From positions 1 through 49,352 of the forward strand of contig JAIPAL010000008.1 in the NCBI GenBank assembly GCA_021740085.1: a stretch of 49,352 bases of DNA. The letters are read 5' to 3'. Made by a program: the position numbers and the translations under genes. The notes below the pieces were generated by a model. It was not told the origin of the DNA. It was given only the letters and a program-made list of their open reading frames with translations, and did no database searches. Of this stretch, positions 37,623 through 46,564 are shown piece after piece. This DNA is from Crocinitomicaceae bacterium. Its GTDB lineage: Bacteria > Bacteroidota > Bacteroidia > Flavobacteriales_D > Crocinitomicaceae. Each line of letters opens with the position of its first letter. Within the stretch, counting starts at the first letter, position 1.

Positions 37623-38624
37623 ATGAATGTAAATTCCAACAAGGTAGCCGTTATTGGTGGTGGTAGCTGGGCAACAGCATTAGTTAAACTTTTCACAAAT
37701 AATTCTAGTGAAGTTTTTTGGTGGATGCGAAACGAAGAGAACATCGAACACCTTCGCACCTACAAACACAATCCAAATTATCTACAGGACGTTGAGTTTG
37801 ATTTAGCAAAAATCACCATCAGCTCCAATCTTGAACAAATAATTGAGCAAGCAGATATTATAGTCATTGCGACACCTGCCGCTTTTTTAACGAATACGTT
37901 TGTCAATTTTCCTGCAGCATCACTAAAAGATAAAATTGTTTTTTCTGCCGTGAAAGGGATCGTCCCTGAGTATCATGCGATACCTGCACGCTTTATTCAC
38001 AAAACATTTGGAACGAGCTACGAACAAATAGGCATAATTTGCGGCCCTTGTCATGCAGAGGAAGTGGCTCTTGAACGTTTATCTTATTTGACAATTGCTT
38101 GTCCAACACTTGAAATAGCTCAAAAAATGGCTTCGTTATTAAGTTGCCGATATATCAAAACAAGCACGACAGATGATTTATTTGGCACCGAAATTTCTGC
38201 TGTACTAAAAAATATTTATGCGCTCGCCTCTGGTATTTGTGCGGGATTAGGTTACGGCGATAATTTTCAAGCCGTATTAGTCTCCAATGCGATACAAGAA
38301 ATCGAACGATTCATTGATGTGGTTAGTCCCGTTCACCGCGACACAAAAACAAGTGCGTATTTAGGAGACTTACTTGTTACTGCCTACTCTAAATTTTCTA
38401 GAAATCGTAGTTTTGGATTTATGATTGGAAAAGGTTATTCGATAAAAACTGCGCAGCTAGAAATGAACATGATTGCTGAAGGATATTATGCAACAAAAAG
38501 TTTAATGGAAATGAATGCAAAGTTTGAAGTCAATATGCCCATATTAAATGCCGTTTATGCGATTTTATATGAGCGAAAATCAGCACGTAATGAAATTAAG
38601 TTGCTAACAGAAAAGTTAAGTTAG
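37623..38624 (+). CDS. gpsA: Glycerol-3-phosphate dehydrogenase [NAD(P)+]
   Basis: Reduces DHAP to sn-glycerol 3-phosphate, the phospholipid backbone. 333 residues with the N-terminal dinucleotide site VAVIGGGSWATALVKLF (about 8-24), FSAVKGI, CGPCHAEEVA, and the catalytic-lysine block GTEISAVLKNIYALASGICAGLGYGDN (split here only by convention; Lys at about 195). LGDLLVTAYSKFSRNRSFG matches the substrate region. Followed after 12 bases by lysC, with which it is probably co-transcribed. Confidence 0.96.
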   Translation: MNVNSNKVAVIGGGSWATALVKLFTNNSSEVFWWMRNEENIEHLRTYKHNPNYLQDVEFDLAKITISSNLEQIIEQADIIVIATPAAFLTNTFVNFPAASLKDKIVFSAVKGIVPEYHAIPARFIHKTFGTSYEQIGIICGPCHAEEVALERLSYLTIACPTLEIAQKMASLLSCRYIKTSTTDDLFGTEISAVLKNIYALASGICAGLGYGDNFQAVLVSNAIQEIERFIDVVSPVHRDTKTSAYLGDLLVTAYSKFSRNRSFGFMIGKGYSIKTAQLEMNMIAEGYYATKSLMEMNAKFEVNMPILNAVYAILYERKSARNEIKLLTEKLS

Positions 38625-38636
38625 AACAGAAAAATT

Positions 38637-39911
38637 ATGAAAGTTTTCAAATTTGGTGGGGCATCCGTAAAAGACGCCAATGCGGTAATAAATGTAGGTG
38701 AGATTCTTACGCTATACGCAGGTCAACAAATAATTGTGGTCGTATCAGCGATGGGAAAAACTACCAATAAATTAGAAGAAATTCTACATTCCATTCAAGC
38801 CCAAGACCGCACTAAATTTGAGCGAGAAATTGATGAATTACAGTCATACCACCATGCCATTATACATGAATTATTTAAAGGGAATGAACTTTCAATTTTT
38901 CAGAAAATTGAGGAGATCATTGAGGGGATAAACGAATTATATTCAACCAATAAATCAGAGAAGCCAGGTTATCTATACGATCAAATAGTATCGCTTGGGG
39001 AACTACTCTCTTCACATATTGTGAATGATTACCTAGTTGAATTAGGAAAAAAGTCAAGCTGGCTAGATGCTCGAAAAATGATTCGAACAGATGAGCGGCA
39101 TCAAGAAGCGAATGTCGATTGGGAGAAATCAAAAGAATTGATTCAGCTAGCAATTAACCGGGCCTTCCTACAATCAGACATCGTATTAACACAGGGATTT
39201 ATTGGTCATACTGCTGATGGTTCAACGACCACCTTGGGAAGAGAGGGATCTGATTATTCCGCTGGAATTTTTGCTTATTGCTGCGATGCTGAAAACGTTA
39301 CCATTTGGAAAGATGTTGCTGGTATGTTGAATGCTGATCCCAAATACTTTCAGAACACAAAAAAACTGGAGAAAATATCCTTTAAAGAAGCCATAGAATT
39401 ATCCTATTATGGCGCAAGTGTGATTCATCCAAAAACAATCAAGCCCCTTCAAAATAAGAACATTCCTTTATTTGTAAAATCGTTTATTGAACCACTAGGC
39501 GCAGGAACAGAAATTCAATCAGAAACCAAAGACGATGGACTAATTGCCTCTTTCATCATAAAACAGGAACAAGTATTATTTTCGATTACACCGAAAGATT
39601 TTTCCTTCATCGACGAGCAAAATCTCCATGGCATTTTTGAATTACTAGCAAAAGAGCAGATTAAAATAAACTTGATGCAAAATTCTGCCTTAAGCTTTTC
39701 AATTTTAGTAGATGCTAAAAAAGTGTCTATCCCTAAGCTTTTAAGTGTATTAAAAAACACCTTTAATGTTAAGTACAATGACAATCTCGAGCTAGTAACT
39801 ATTCGACATTACAATACGGAAACAATTGAATCAATTTGCAGGGATAAAATTGTTATCATTGAACAAAAGACAAGACATACAGCACGGTTTGTTTTAAAAA
39901 CCGAGGATTAA
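38637..39911 (+). CDS. lysC: Aspartate kinase
   Basis: Phosphorylates aspartate, the entry to Lys/Thr/Met synthesis. 424 residues: KFGGASV at 5-11, LGREGSDYSAGIFA and WKDVAGMLNADPK in the kinase domain, and a C-terminal part (about 300-424) that looks like tandem ACT domains for feedback control. It is monofunctional; no homoserine dehydrogenase follows. It is 12 bases after gpsA and precedes feoA by about 60 bases. Confidence 0.94.
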   Translation: MKVFKFGGASVKDANAVINVGEILTLYAGQQIIVVVSAMGKTTNKLEEILHSIQAQDRTKFEREIDELQSYHHAIIHELFKGNELSIFQKIEEIIEGINELYSTNKSEKPGYLYDQIVSLGELLSSHIVNDYLVELGKKSSWLDARKMIRTDERHQEANVDWEKSKELIQLAINRAFLQSDIVLTQGFIGHTADGSTTTLGREGSDYSAGIFAYCCDAENVTIWKDVAGMLNADPKYFQNTKKLEKISFKEAIELSYYGASVIHPKTIKPLQNKNIPLFVKSFIEPLGAGTEIQSETKDDGLIASFIIKQEQVLFSITPKDFSFIDEQNLHGIFELLAKEQIKINLMQNSALSFSILVDAKKVSIPKLLSVLKNTFNVKYNDNLELVTIRHYNTETIESICRDKIVIIEQKTRHTARFVLKTED

Positions 39912-39965
39912 TTCCTGCTGTCATTATACCATAAACAAGGTATTCCATCATTGGACGTTAATGCG

Positions 39966-39973
39966 TAAATTTG
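39966..39973 (+). promoter_or_regulatory. Predicted -7 element of feoA-feoB
   Basis: TAAATTTG ends 3 bases before the feoA ATG, which predicts a leaderless transcript. A TTG at 39951-39953 is closer than the usual -33 spacing. I see no convincing Fur box. Confidence 0.4.
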
Positions 39974-39976
39974 TAT

Positions 39977-40210
39977 ATGTCTAAGTCATTAAGTGAAATT
40001 ATCGTAGGAGAAAAAGTTACTGTTGAAAAGATCACTCACCCCTATTTAACCACAAAATTAATAGAGATGGGAATGCACGCAGGATTAAAGCTTGAGTTAC
40101 TTTACAAAGCTCCTTTTGGTGATCCAATTGCTATTTCTATGAATGGGTCCATTTTAACACTAAGACTTGATGAAGCAAAATTCATTCAGGTATGCTCCTC
40201 ACCTTTGTGA
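39977..40210 (+). CDS. feoA: Ferrous iron transport protein A
   Basis: 77 residues with an SH3-like FeoA fold: LSEIIVGEKVTVEKITHPYL, the KLIEMGMHAGLKLELLYKAPFGDP core and LRLDEAKFIQV. It is a small cytoplasmic partner of FeoB. I use ATG 39977 rather than the TTG two codons earlier. feoB follows after 22 bases. Confidence 0.95.
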   Translation: MSKSLSEIIVGEKVTVEKITHPYLTTKLIEMGMHAGLKLELLYKAPFGDPIAISMNGSILTLRLDEAKFIQVCSSPL

Positions 40211-40232
40211 TTATTACTAAGTTTGCGAAAGC

Positions 40233-42188
40233 ATGAAAATCGCATTATTTGGCAATCCCAATACGGGTAAAAGTTCTATTTTTAATTTATTGACAGGCTT
40301 ACGTCAGCAGGTAGGAAACTTTCCTGGCGTTACCATTGAAAAAAAATCAGGCGTATTTAATACGACTAAAAACAAACATCAACTTACAGATTTTCCCGGC
40401 ACATATAGTATTTATCCTCATTCAAAAGATGAAGAAATTGTATACAATGCCTTAACGAATTCAGATCACGAAGATTTTCCAGAAATGGCTATAGTAATTG
40501 TCGATGCCTCGAACTTGGAAAGGAACCTGTTATTATTTACGCAATTATATGACTTTAACATCCCACTGATTTTAGTATTGAATATGTGGGATGTTGCTGA
40601 AAGAAGGGGGATAAAAATTGATGTAGCAAATTTACAAGATCATTTTCCAGCAGCGCCCATAATAAAAATGAATGCACGAATTGGCCTGGGAAAAGACCGG
40701 CTAATCGCAGCAATTGATGAACTAGATGACAAAGCAAAAAAAGATTCGTTTATTGCGAGTTCATTTCCCTGTTTAATTGATGACAAAGAGGCTCAAAACG
40801 AAGAAGTACTGCTTCGATATGAAAAGATCAGAGAAATCCTTCAAGATGTGCAACACGAAAAATCATCCATAAAAAATACCCTTTCGCGAAAATTAGATAG
40901 GGTACTCATTCATCGTTTTTGGGGGTATTTTATATTTGTTGCAATCTTAATGGTCATCTTTCAATTTATTTTTTCGTTTGCATCCATTCCGATGGCATGG
41001 ATAGACAACTCCTTTGTAATGTTAAGTAGTTGGGTTGATCATCAGCTTCCTCCTGGCCTATTAAATGATTTATTTTCACAGGGAATCATCCCCGGAATAG
41101 CAGGCGTTTTAATGTTTATCCCACAAATTGCTCTATTATTTTTCTTTATTGCCCTATTAGAAGAAAGCGGTTATTTATCGCGTGTCGTTTTTATTATGGA
41201 CCGACTCATGCGCCCATTTGGACTGAACGGTAAAAGTGTGGTTCCATTAATGTCGAGTGTTGCATGTGCAATTCCAGGAATTCTAGCTACGCGAACAATT
41301 GCAGATTGGAAAGAAAGAATAATTACCATTATCATCGCTCCATTAATGAGTTGCAGCGCTCGAATTCCTGTTTACACTTTACTGATTGCTTTGGTGATAC
41401 CTAAAACGTATCTCTTTGGATTTGTTAGTCTTCAAGGATTAGTGTTATTGGCCTTATATTTCTTAGGGATAATTTCGGCCCTCTTACTGGCAATTGTTCT
41501 TAAAAAGTTTATTCGTGCAAAAAACAAAGGTTTTCTTATTATGGAAATGCCTGAGTATAAAAAACCAAGGTGGAGAAACATCTTTATTACGGTTATCGAG
41601 AAAGTAAAAGTATTCGTTTGGGATGCTGGGAAGGTCATCTTAGCAATTTCGATCATACTTTGGGTACTTGCCACCTATGGACCAGCTGGAAGCATGGAAG
41701 AAAAAATTGTGCTGGCAAAGAAAACTGAATTTTATAATCACACCAATGAAGTTCAAAAACTAACTATAATTTCCTCTGCTAAATTAGAAGGGTCTTACAT
41801 CGGTATTATGGGAAAAATTATTGAACCCCTTATTACCCCACTGGGTTACGATTGGAAAATCGGAGTGTCCCTCATCGGTTCTTTTGCCGCCAGAGAGGTT
41901 TTTGTTGGATCTTTGTATACCATTTATGCTGTACACGACGAAAGTGACGAGCATCAGAATTTACTAACCCACTTGAAAATGGCGAAAAAGGCAAATGGAG
42001 CGCCTGTATATTCATTAGCGACTGGCGTGTCACTCATGGTTTTTTATGTATTTGCTATGCAATGTATGGCAACATTAGCGGTTGTTAAGAAAGAAACAAA
42101 AAGTTGGCGGTGGCCACTACTTCAATTAGTAATAATGGGAGTAATGGCTTATATTGGTGCATTAATTAGTTATCAATTACTCGCTTAA
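40233..42188 (+). CDS. feoB: Ferrous iron transporter B
   Basis: 651 residues. The N-terminal G domain has GNPNTGKSS (7-15, G1), GVTIEKKSG, DFPGTYSIYP (G3 region) and NMWDVAE (G4). The membrane part (from about 228) has repeated gate motifs and about eight helices, including the VPLMSSVACAIPGILATR block with a metal-coordinating Cys. The length is shorter than the E. coli protein but normal for Bacteroidota. It imports Fe2+ with FeoA and the small Cys-rich protein that follows. Confidence 0.96.
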   Translation: MKIALFGNPNTGKSSIFNLLTGLRQQVGNFPGVTIEKKSGVFNTTKNKHQLTDFPGTYSIYPHSKDEEIVYNALTNSDHEDFPEMAIVIVDASNLERNLLLFTQLYDFNIPLILVLNMWDVAERRGIKIDVANLQDHFPAAPIIKMNARIGLGKDRLIAAIDELDDKAKKDSFIASSFPCLIDDKEAQNEEVLLRYEKIREILQDVQHEKSSIKNTLSRKLDRVLIHRFWGYFIFVAILMVIFQFIFSFASIPMAWIDNSFVMLSSWVDHQLPPGLLNDLFSQGIIPGIAGVLMFIPQIALLFFFIALLEESGYLSRVVFIMDRLMRPFGLNGKSVVPLMSSVACAIPGILATRTIADWKERIITIIIAPLMSCSARIPVYTLLIALVIPKTYLFGFVSLQGLVLLALYFLGIISALLLAIVLKKFIRAKNKGFLIMEMPEYKKPRWRNIFITVIEKVKVFVWDAGKVILAISIILWVLATYGPAGSMEEKIVLAKKTEFYNHTNEVQKLTIISSAKLEGSYIGIMGKIIEPLITPLGYDWKIGVSLIGSFAAREVFVGSLYTIYAVHDESDEHQNLLTHLKMAKKANGAPVYSLATGVSLMVFYVFAMQCMATLAVVKKETKSWRWPLLQLVIMGVMAYIGALISYQLLA

Positions 42189-42204
42189 TAAAAAATAGTT
42201 TGAA

Positions 42205-42354
42205 ATGACACAAGAAATAGTGGTAATAACATTGGTGATTCTCGCCACCTCGTACCTCATGTATCGCGTAAAAAAGAAATTCTTCAGTTCCAATAAAACG
42301 TGTGAATCGTGTGCCTTTTCACCCGAGAATAAAATTCCAGCTTCGAAGAAATAA
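42205..42354 (+). CDS. FeoB-associated Cys-rich membrane peptide, 49 residues
   Basis: An ATG 16 bases after the feoB stop opens a 49-residue frame: a single membrane helix (IVVITLVILATSYLMYRV) followed by a basic step and a CxxC pair (Cys33, Cys36) in KTCESCAFS. This is the pattern of the FeoB-associated Cys-rich membrane protein family, probably an iron-handling or redox accessory of FeoB. The gene is below the usual size limit for gene finders; position and composition make it convincing. Confidence 0.85.
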   Translation: MTQEIVVITLVILATSYLMYRVKKKFFSSNKTCESCAFSPENKIPASKK

Positions 42355-42397
42355 GGCATGTTAAAAATCTTTCATATCTTCACATAAAAAAGAGATT

Positions 42398-43426
42398 GTG
42401 GAGAATAGTGAATGTCAATTATATAAATACAATGCATCCTTTTTTCTAGTAAAAAAAGAAACATCGTCCTATTTCGCCCAAAATTTTCTATTGACTGAAT
42501 TAGATGATGACCACGTGGCATGGCTAAACTTTCACTCCATAGCGGATATTCCTTCCATCCAGGCCCTTTGTTTAAATCTTAAAATAGACAAGATTGGAAT
42601 AGAAAATATTTTTAATGAAGCACGCCGTCCAAAAGTAGAAGAAAACAATGGGTATATATTTTTCAATGTGATTTCAGTCTTGCCTAGTCAAAATCAAAAA
42701 GACTTAATACATAAAGACCAAATCACCTTTTTCCTTGCTAAAAACTACTTAATTTCTCTTCAATCAATTGAAGGCAAACATTTTCATGATGTTAGAGATC
42801 GAATTGAAAAAGACAGGGGGAAAATCCGAACGAAAAAAAGCGACTTTTTATTATTTAGAAGCTTAGAGGCCATCGTAGATAATTATTTCGAAGTATTAGA
42901 CAACATTTCGGAAGAAATGGAACTTATACACGAAAAGCTTCATAAGTCGGAAGATAAATCACTTCTTTTAAAAATTGAGGTGGAACGAAGGAAATTAATT
43001 GAACTTAAAAAAATTGCGGGACCAATGCTTGACATTAGCGTTCAATTACTCGGAAGTGATTCGGCCCTTATTGATAAAAATAACTTTGTCTATTTTAATA
43101 CTCTACACCATAGCTGTTCGCATGTAATAACAGAAATTGAATCTCAAAAACAAATCTTAGATGGAATGGCGAATTTCTATTATGCGGCACAAGGACAGCG
43201 CATGAACGAAATCATGAAAGTCCTCACCATCGTTAGTTCCATTTTTATCCCATTAACATTCATTGCGGGCGTCTATGGAATGAACTTTAAATACATGCCA
43301 GAATTAGGGTATAAAAATGGTTATTACACTGTCATTGGGGTAATGTTTCTGCTTGGAGCTAGCTTGTTTGTCTTTTTTGTGTCTAGAGGCTGGATAAAAA
43401 GAAGAGATTACACTAAACAAGAATAG
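42398..43426 (+). CDS. corA: CorA-family magnesium/cobalt transporter, GTG start
   Basis: 342 residues. The signature GMN is at about 294-296 (GVYGMNFKYMP) after the first membrane helix, and a second helix follows (YYTVIGVMFLLGASLFVFF), with a short basic cytoplasmic tail (RGWIKRRDY). The N-terminal 270 residues form the funnel domain with long helices. The probable initiator is GTG 42398; no ATG is present before the conserved region. It follows the Feo genes by 43 bases but is not otherwise related. Confidence 0.92.
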   Translation: MENSECQLYKYNASFFLVKKETSSYFAQNFLLTELDDDHVAWLNFHSIADIPSIQALCLNLKIDKIGIENIFNEARRPKVEENNGYIFFNVISVLPSQNQKDLIHKDQITFFLAKNYLISLQSIEGKHFHDVRDRIEKDRGKIRTKKSDFLLFRSLEAIVDNYFEVLDNISEEMELIHEKLHKSEDKSLLLKIEVERRKLIELKKIAGPMLDISVQLLGSDSALIDKNNFVYFNTLHHSCSHVITEIESQKQILDGMANFYYAAQGQRMNEIMKVLTIVSSIFIPLTFIAGVYGMNFKYMPELGYKNGYYTVIGVMFLLGASLFVFFVSRGWIKRRDYTKQE

Positions 43427-43476
43427 CTTATACAAGTTTTGATGATTTAAGTGAGGGTATATTTCAAAAAGAATTT

Positions 43477-43484
43477 TAACTTTG
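43477..43484 (+). promoter_or_regulatory. Predicted -7 element of the THX gene
   Basis: TAACTTTG, 39 bases before the ATG at 43524. Confidence 0.45.
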
Positions 43485-43523
43485 TTCAATAATTAAAAAT
43501 TACATTAAAAATAAAAATAGGTC

Positions 43524-43718
43524 ATGGGTAAAGGAGATAAAAAAACTGCAAAGGGAAAAAGAGTAATGGGCTCATACGGAAATACACGCAAGCGTAAAAG
43601 TGATGAAAAAGTTATTATTCCAGAAGTGAAAATAAAAAAAGAGAAAAAAGAACCAACGGTAAAGAAAGCTGCTCCAGCAGTTAAGAAAGTCGCTGTTAAA
43701 AAACCAAAAGCAGAATAA
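43524..43718 (+). CDS. 30S ribosomal protein THX
   Basis: 64 residues beginning MGKGDKKTAKGKRVMGSYGNTRKRK, the signature of the Bacteroidota THX protein, a basic peptide that fits into the top of the 30S head. The rest is a Lys/Ala/Pro/Val-rich tail (KKAAPAVKKVAVKKPKAE) that is longer than in many relatives. It is monocistronic, with its own promoter motif and terminator. Confidence 0.88.
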   Translation: MGKGDKKTAKGKRVMGSYGNTRKRKSDEKVIIPEVKIKKEKKEPTVKKAAPAVKKVAVKKPKAE

Positions 43719-43725
43719 ATTTTAT

Positions 43726-43752
43726 AAGCCGTCAAATTTGACGGCTTTTTTT
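43726..43752 (+). terminator. Terminator after the THX gene
   Basis: A perfect palindromic stem, AAGCCGTCAA paired with TTGACGGCTT, followed by a T-run. The serC ATG is 35 bases downstream. Confidence 0.88.
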
Positions 43753-43786
43753 ATACCCTAAATAAATTAACTTTAAAAACAAAAAG

Positions 43787-44851
43787 ATGAAACATAATTT
43801 TGGTGCTGGCCCATGTATTTTACCTCAAACAGTATTTGAGGAAGCTGCTGCTGCTGTTTTAGATTTTAATGGCTTGTCCATCCTTGAAGTATCTCACCGA
43901 CACAAAGATTTTGTATCGGTGATGGATGAAACCATAGAACTTGTTAAAAAAGCGCTCAACGTTCCAACAGGCTATTCTGTAGCTTTCATGCAAGGAGGTG
44001 CCACCTTAGGATTTACCGTTGCTGCCTTAAACATGATGCGTGATCAGAAACGTGCCGGCTATCTTAATACAGGGACTTGGGCATCTGGAGCTATAAAAGA
44101 AGCTAAAAAAGTGGGGCTTGATGTAGCTGTATTGGCAAGTTCAGAGGATAAAAATTTCAATTATATACCAAAAGATTATACCATTCCATCCGACTTGGAT
44201 TATGTTCATTTCACCTCAAATAATACTATTTACGGTACACAATACAAGCAAATTCCACAAACGGATCTTCCTTTAGTTTGTGACATGTCTTCTGACATAT
44301 TTTCTCAAGTAATAGACGTATCAAAATTTGACCTCATTTATGCTGGAGCTCAAAAAAACTTAGGCCCTGCAGGTGCTACCCTTTACATCGTGAAAGATGA
44401 GCAACTAGGAAAATCTAGTTCACCGTTTATGCCAAGCTATTTAGATTTAAAACAACAAGTGGATAAAGAGTCGATGTTAAACACGCCTCCCGTGTTTTCT
44501 ATTTTTGTATCCCTGTTAAATCTTCGGAATCTATTAGCAAATGGTGGCGTTTCTGAAATGGAAAAAAGAAACATTGCAAAAGCGAACCTTTTATACCAAG
44601 AAATAGATAGAAATCCCCTGTTTGTTGGAACGGTAAATAAAGAAGATCGATCCAATATGAATGTCACCTTTACATTACTAGACGCGGCCAATTCAGCTGA
44701 CTTTGACGCGCTTTGGAAGGGAGCGGAAATTGTTGGCTTACCTGGTCACCGTTCAACGGGTGGTTACCGAGCTTCTTTATACAATGCCTTACCAATTGAA
44801 AGCGTGCAGGTTCTAGTAGATGTTATGAAACACTTCGAATCCCAACGGTAA
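43787..44851 (+). CDS. serC: Phosphoserine aminotransferase
   Basis: A 354-residue class V aminotransferase converting 3-phosphohydroxypyruvate to phosphoserine. FGAGPCILP is at 5-13, SHRHKDF near 36-42, QGGATLGF at 69-76, and the PLP lysine is Lys190 in YAGAQKNLGPAG. Its C-terminus has GHRSTGGYRASLYNA. It lies 30 bases before serA, forming a two-gene serine unit; no serB is visible. Confidence 0.97.
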   Translation: MKHNFGAGPCILPQTVFEEAAAAVLDFNGLSILEVSHRHKDFVSVMDETIELVKKALNVPTGYSVAFMQGGATLGFTVAALNMMRDQKRAGYLNTGTWASGAIKEAKKVGLDVAVLASSEDKNFNYIPKDYTIPSDLDYVHFTSNNTIYGTQYKQIPQTDLPLVCDMSSDIFSQVIDVSKFDLIYAGAQKNLGPAGATLYIVKDEQLGKSSSPFMPSYLDLKQQVDKESMLNTPPVFSIFVSLLNLRNLLANGGVSEMEKRNIAKANLLYQEIDRNPLFVGTVNKEDRSNMNVTFTLLDAANSADFDALWKGAEIVGLPGHRSTGGYRASLYNALPIESVQVLVDVMKHFESQR

Positions 44852-44881
44852 ATTTCAAGTAGCAAAAAAAAAAATCCATTT

Positions 44882-45835
44882 ATGAAAATTTTAGCAAACG
44901 ACGGAATATCAAGCAAAGGAAAAGAGCTTTTAATTGCTGCTGGCTTTACGGTTATTACTGATAAAGTAGAGCAAGATCAGCTAGCAAAAACGGTCAATGA
45001 ACAAGGAATCGAAATGATCTTAGTCCGAAGTGCTACCACTGTTCGAAAAGAAGTGATCGATGCCTGCCCAGATCTAAAATTAATTGGCAGAGGGGGTGTT
45101 GGAATGGACAACATAGATGTTGCTTATGCACGCGAAAAAGGAATTACTGTGATCAACACACCGGCTTCTTCTTCTCAATCTGTGGCAGAATTAGTAATGG
45201 GGCACTTATTTTCCTTGTCTCGATTTCTCCAAGATTCATTTAAGAATATGGAAAGTGGTGATTTTTCAAGCCTAAAAAAGAAGTATGCTAAAGGTATTGA
45301 ATTAAGAGGGAAAACGATAGGGATTATTGGCTTTGGAAGAATTGGACAAAGCCTCGCCTCATATGCCTTGGGTGCTGGAATGGATGTGATTGCAGTGGAT
45401 CAGTTTACTACTCCTGTAAAAATTAGTGTACCTATTGGAATGAATAACAATATTGACGTTGAAATCACCCCAACAACAGACTTGCAAAGTGTATTAGGAA
45501 AATTAGATTACATCTCTTTACACGTTCCAAAACAAGCGGACGGAAGCGCGGTGATTACAGCTAGTGAATTTTCAAAAATGAAAAAAGGCGTGCTAATCGT
45601 AAATGCATCACGAGGAGGAGTTATCGATGAAAATGATTTGTTGGTAGCTCTAGAAGAGGGAATAATTGGCGGTATTGCCTTGGATGTTTACGAAAACGAA
45701 CCGAACCCAAGGAAAGATTTATTGAATCACCCAAAAATTGCTTGTACACCACACATCGGGGCGGCTACCTTAGAAGCACAAGATCGAATTGGAGAAGAAC
45801 TTGCTCAATTGATAATTGGACAGTTTGGGAAGTAA
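44882..45835 (+). CDS. serA: D-3-phosphoglycerate dehydrogenase, short type
   Basis: 317 residues, first step of serine synthesis. The NAD site is GIIGFGRIGQSLA (147-159). The catalytic triad is Arg244 (NASRGG), Glu272 (YENEP) and His291 (TPHIGAAT). There is no C-terminal ACT or ASB domain, so serine feedback by the usual route is not expected. Pairing with serC strongly supports SerA over other 2-hydroxyacid dehydrogenases. Confidence 0.94.
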   Translation: MKILANDGISSKGKELLIAAGFTVITDKVEQDQLAKTVNEQGIEMILVRSATTVRKEVIDACPDLKLIGRGGVGMDNIDVAYAREKGITVINTPASSSQSVAELVMGHLFSLSRFLQDSFKNMESGDFSSLKKKYAKGIELRGKTIGIIGFGRIGQSLASYALGAGMDVIAVDQFTTPVKISVPIGMNNNIDVEITPTTDLQSVLGKLDYISLHVPKQADGSAVITASEFSKMKKGVLIVNASRGGVIDENDLLVALEEGIIGGIALDVYENEPNPRKDLLNHPKIACTPHIGAATLEAQDRIGEELAQLIIGQFGK

Positions 45836-45895
45836 CGATTGATTGATTTAAGTAAGTTTCCTTAAAAAATTTATTTAAGTTAGTAAATGTACCTT

Positions 45896-46474
45896 ATGAA
45901 GAACTGGATAATCCTATTATTCATCTTTTACCAATACACGAGTTTTGCGCAAAACGTTATTAAACTCCAACTAAATTCACAAGAACTAGAAAGCAAGATT
46001 AAGCTGGATAGCTCTTACATGAATTTTTACATCAGAGGGTTGACTGATACGAGTTGGTTTACTGCATATTCAGAGGTAATCCAATGTAATTACATGGTAA
46101 AACTGGATAAATCACACAACAATTGCACTTTTTATTCCAATAAAAAGCCAATGAGTGGATTCTTTACAATATGCATAGTAAATAAAGAATGGAAGGAAAT
46201 TTATAAAGGAACAATGAAAAATGGCCATTATGAAAATGGGGCTATTTCACGCTCTTACACGGATGGAACGATCCAAATGACTGGTCAATATCAAGATAAT
46301 TGGAAAATCGGTTTTTGGACTACCTATCATAAAAACGGAAGAATAGATGCCCTCATGAAGTTCATAGAGGGGGCCGATTATCCAGTAGTAGAAATTGAAT
46401 ACGATGAAAATGGGGAGATCATTTACTCCAATGATGAAGAAAATGCTATATTAAAAATAATAAGCAAAGACTAA
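45896..46474 (+). CDS. Secreted MORN-repeat-like protein
   Basis: 192 residues from ATG 45896 (an ATG three codons earlier is also possible). It has a signal peptide ending SFAQ and a C-terminal half with MORN-like/YwqK-type repeats: YKGTMKNGHYENGAISRSY, TGQYQDNWKIGFWTTYHKNGR and MKFIEGADYPVVEIEYDENGE. Similar proteins are abundant in Bacteroidota and are often annotated as YwqK antitoxin-like, but no toxin partner is next to it. Function unknown. Confidence 0.75.
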   Translation: MKNWIILLFIFYQYTSFAQNVIKLQLNSQELESKIKLDSSYMNFYIRGLTDTSWFTAYSEVIQCNYMVKLDKSHNNCTFYSNKKPMSGFFTICIVNKEWKEIYKGTMKNGHYENGAISRSYTDGTIQMTGQYQDNWKIGFWTTYHKNGRIDALMKFIEGADYPVVEIEYDENGEIIYSNDEENAILKIISKD

Positions 46475-46564
46475 CTTTTTTAGGGTAAACACTTTAATTA
46501 AAAGTGACAACTATTTCAAAAAAAAGTAATTTGAAAAGAAATAATAATAACTTCAAATCAAAAA

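Noticed and set aside
39926-39943. Inverted repeat ATACC...GGTAT upstream of feoA, as a possible metal-regulator site
   Set aside because: Only five base pairs, not matching a Fur box; too weak to claim.
45887-46474. YwqK-like antitoxin call for the MORN-repeat protein
   Set aside because: It has a signal peptide and no neighbouring toxin; the repeat alone does not support a toxin-antitoxin role.
46493-46511. Hairpin CACTTT...AAAGTG between the MORN-like gene and the nuclease gene as a terminator
   Set aside because: No T-run follows and the stem is short and AT-rich.
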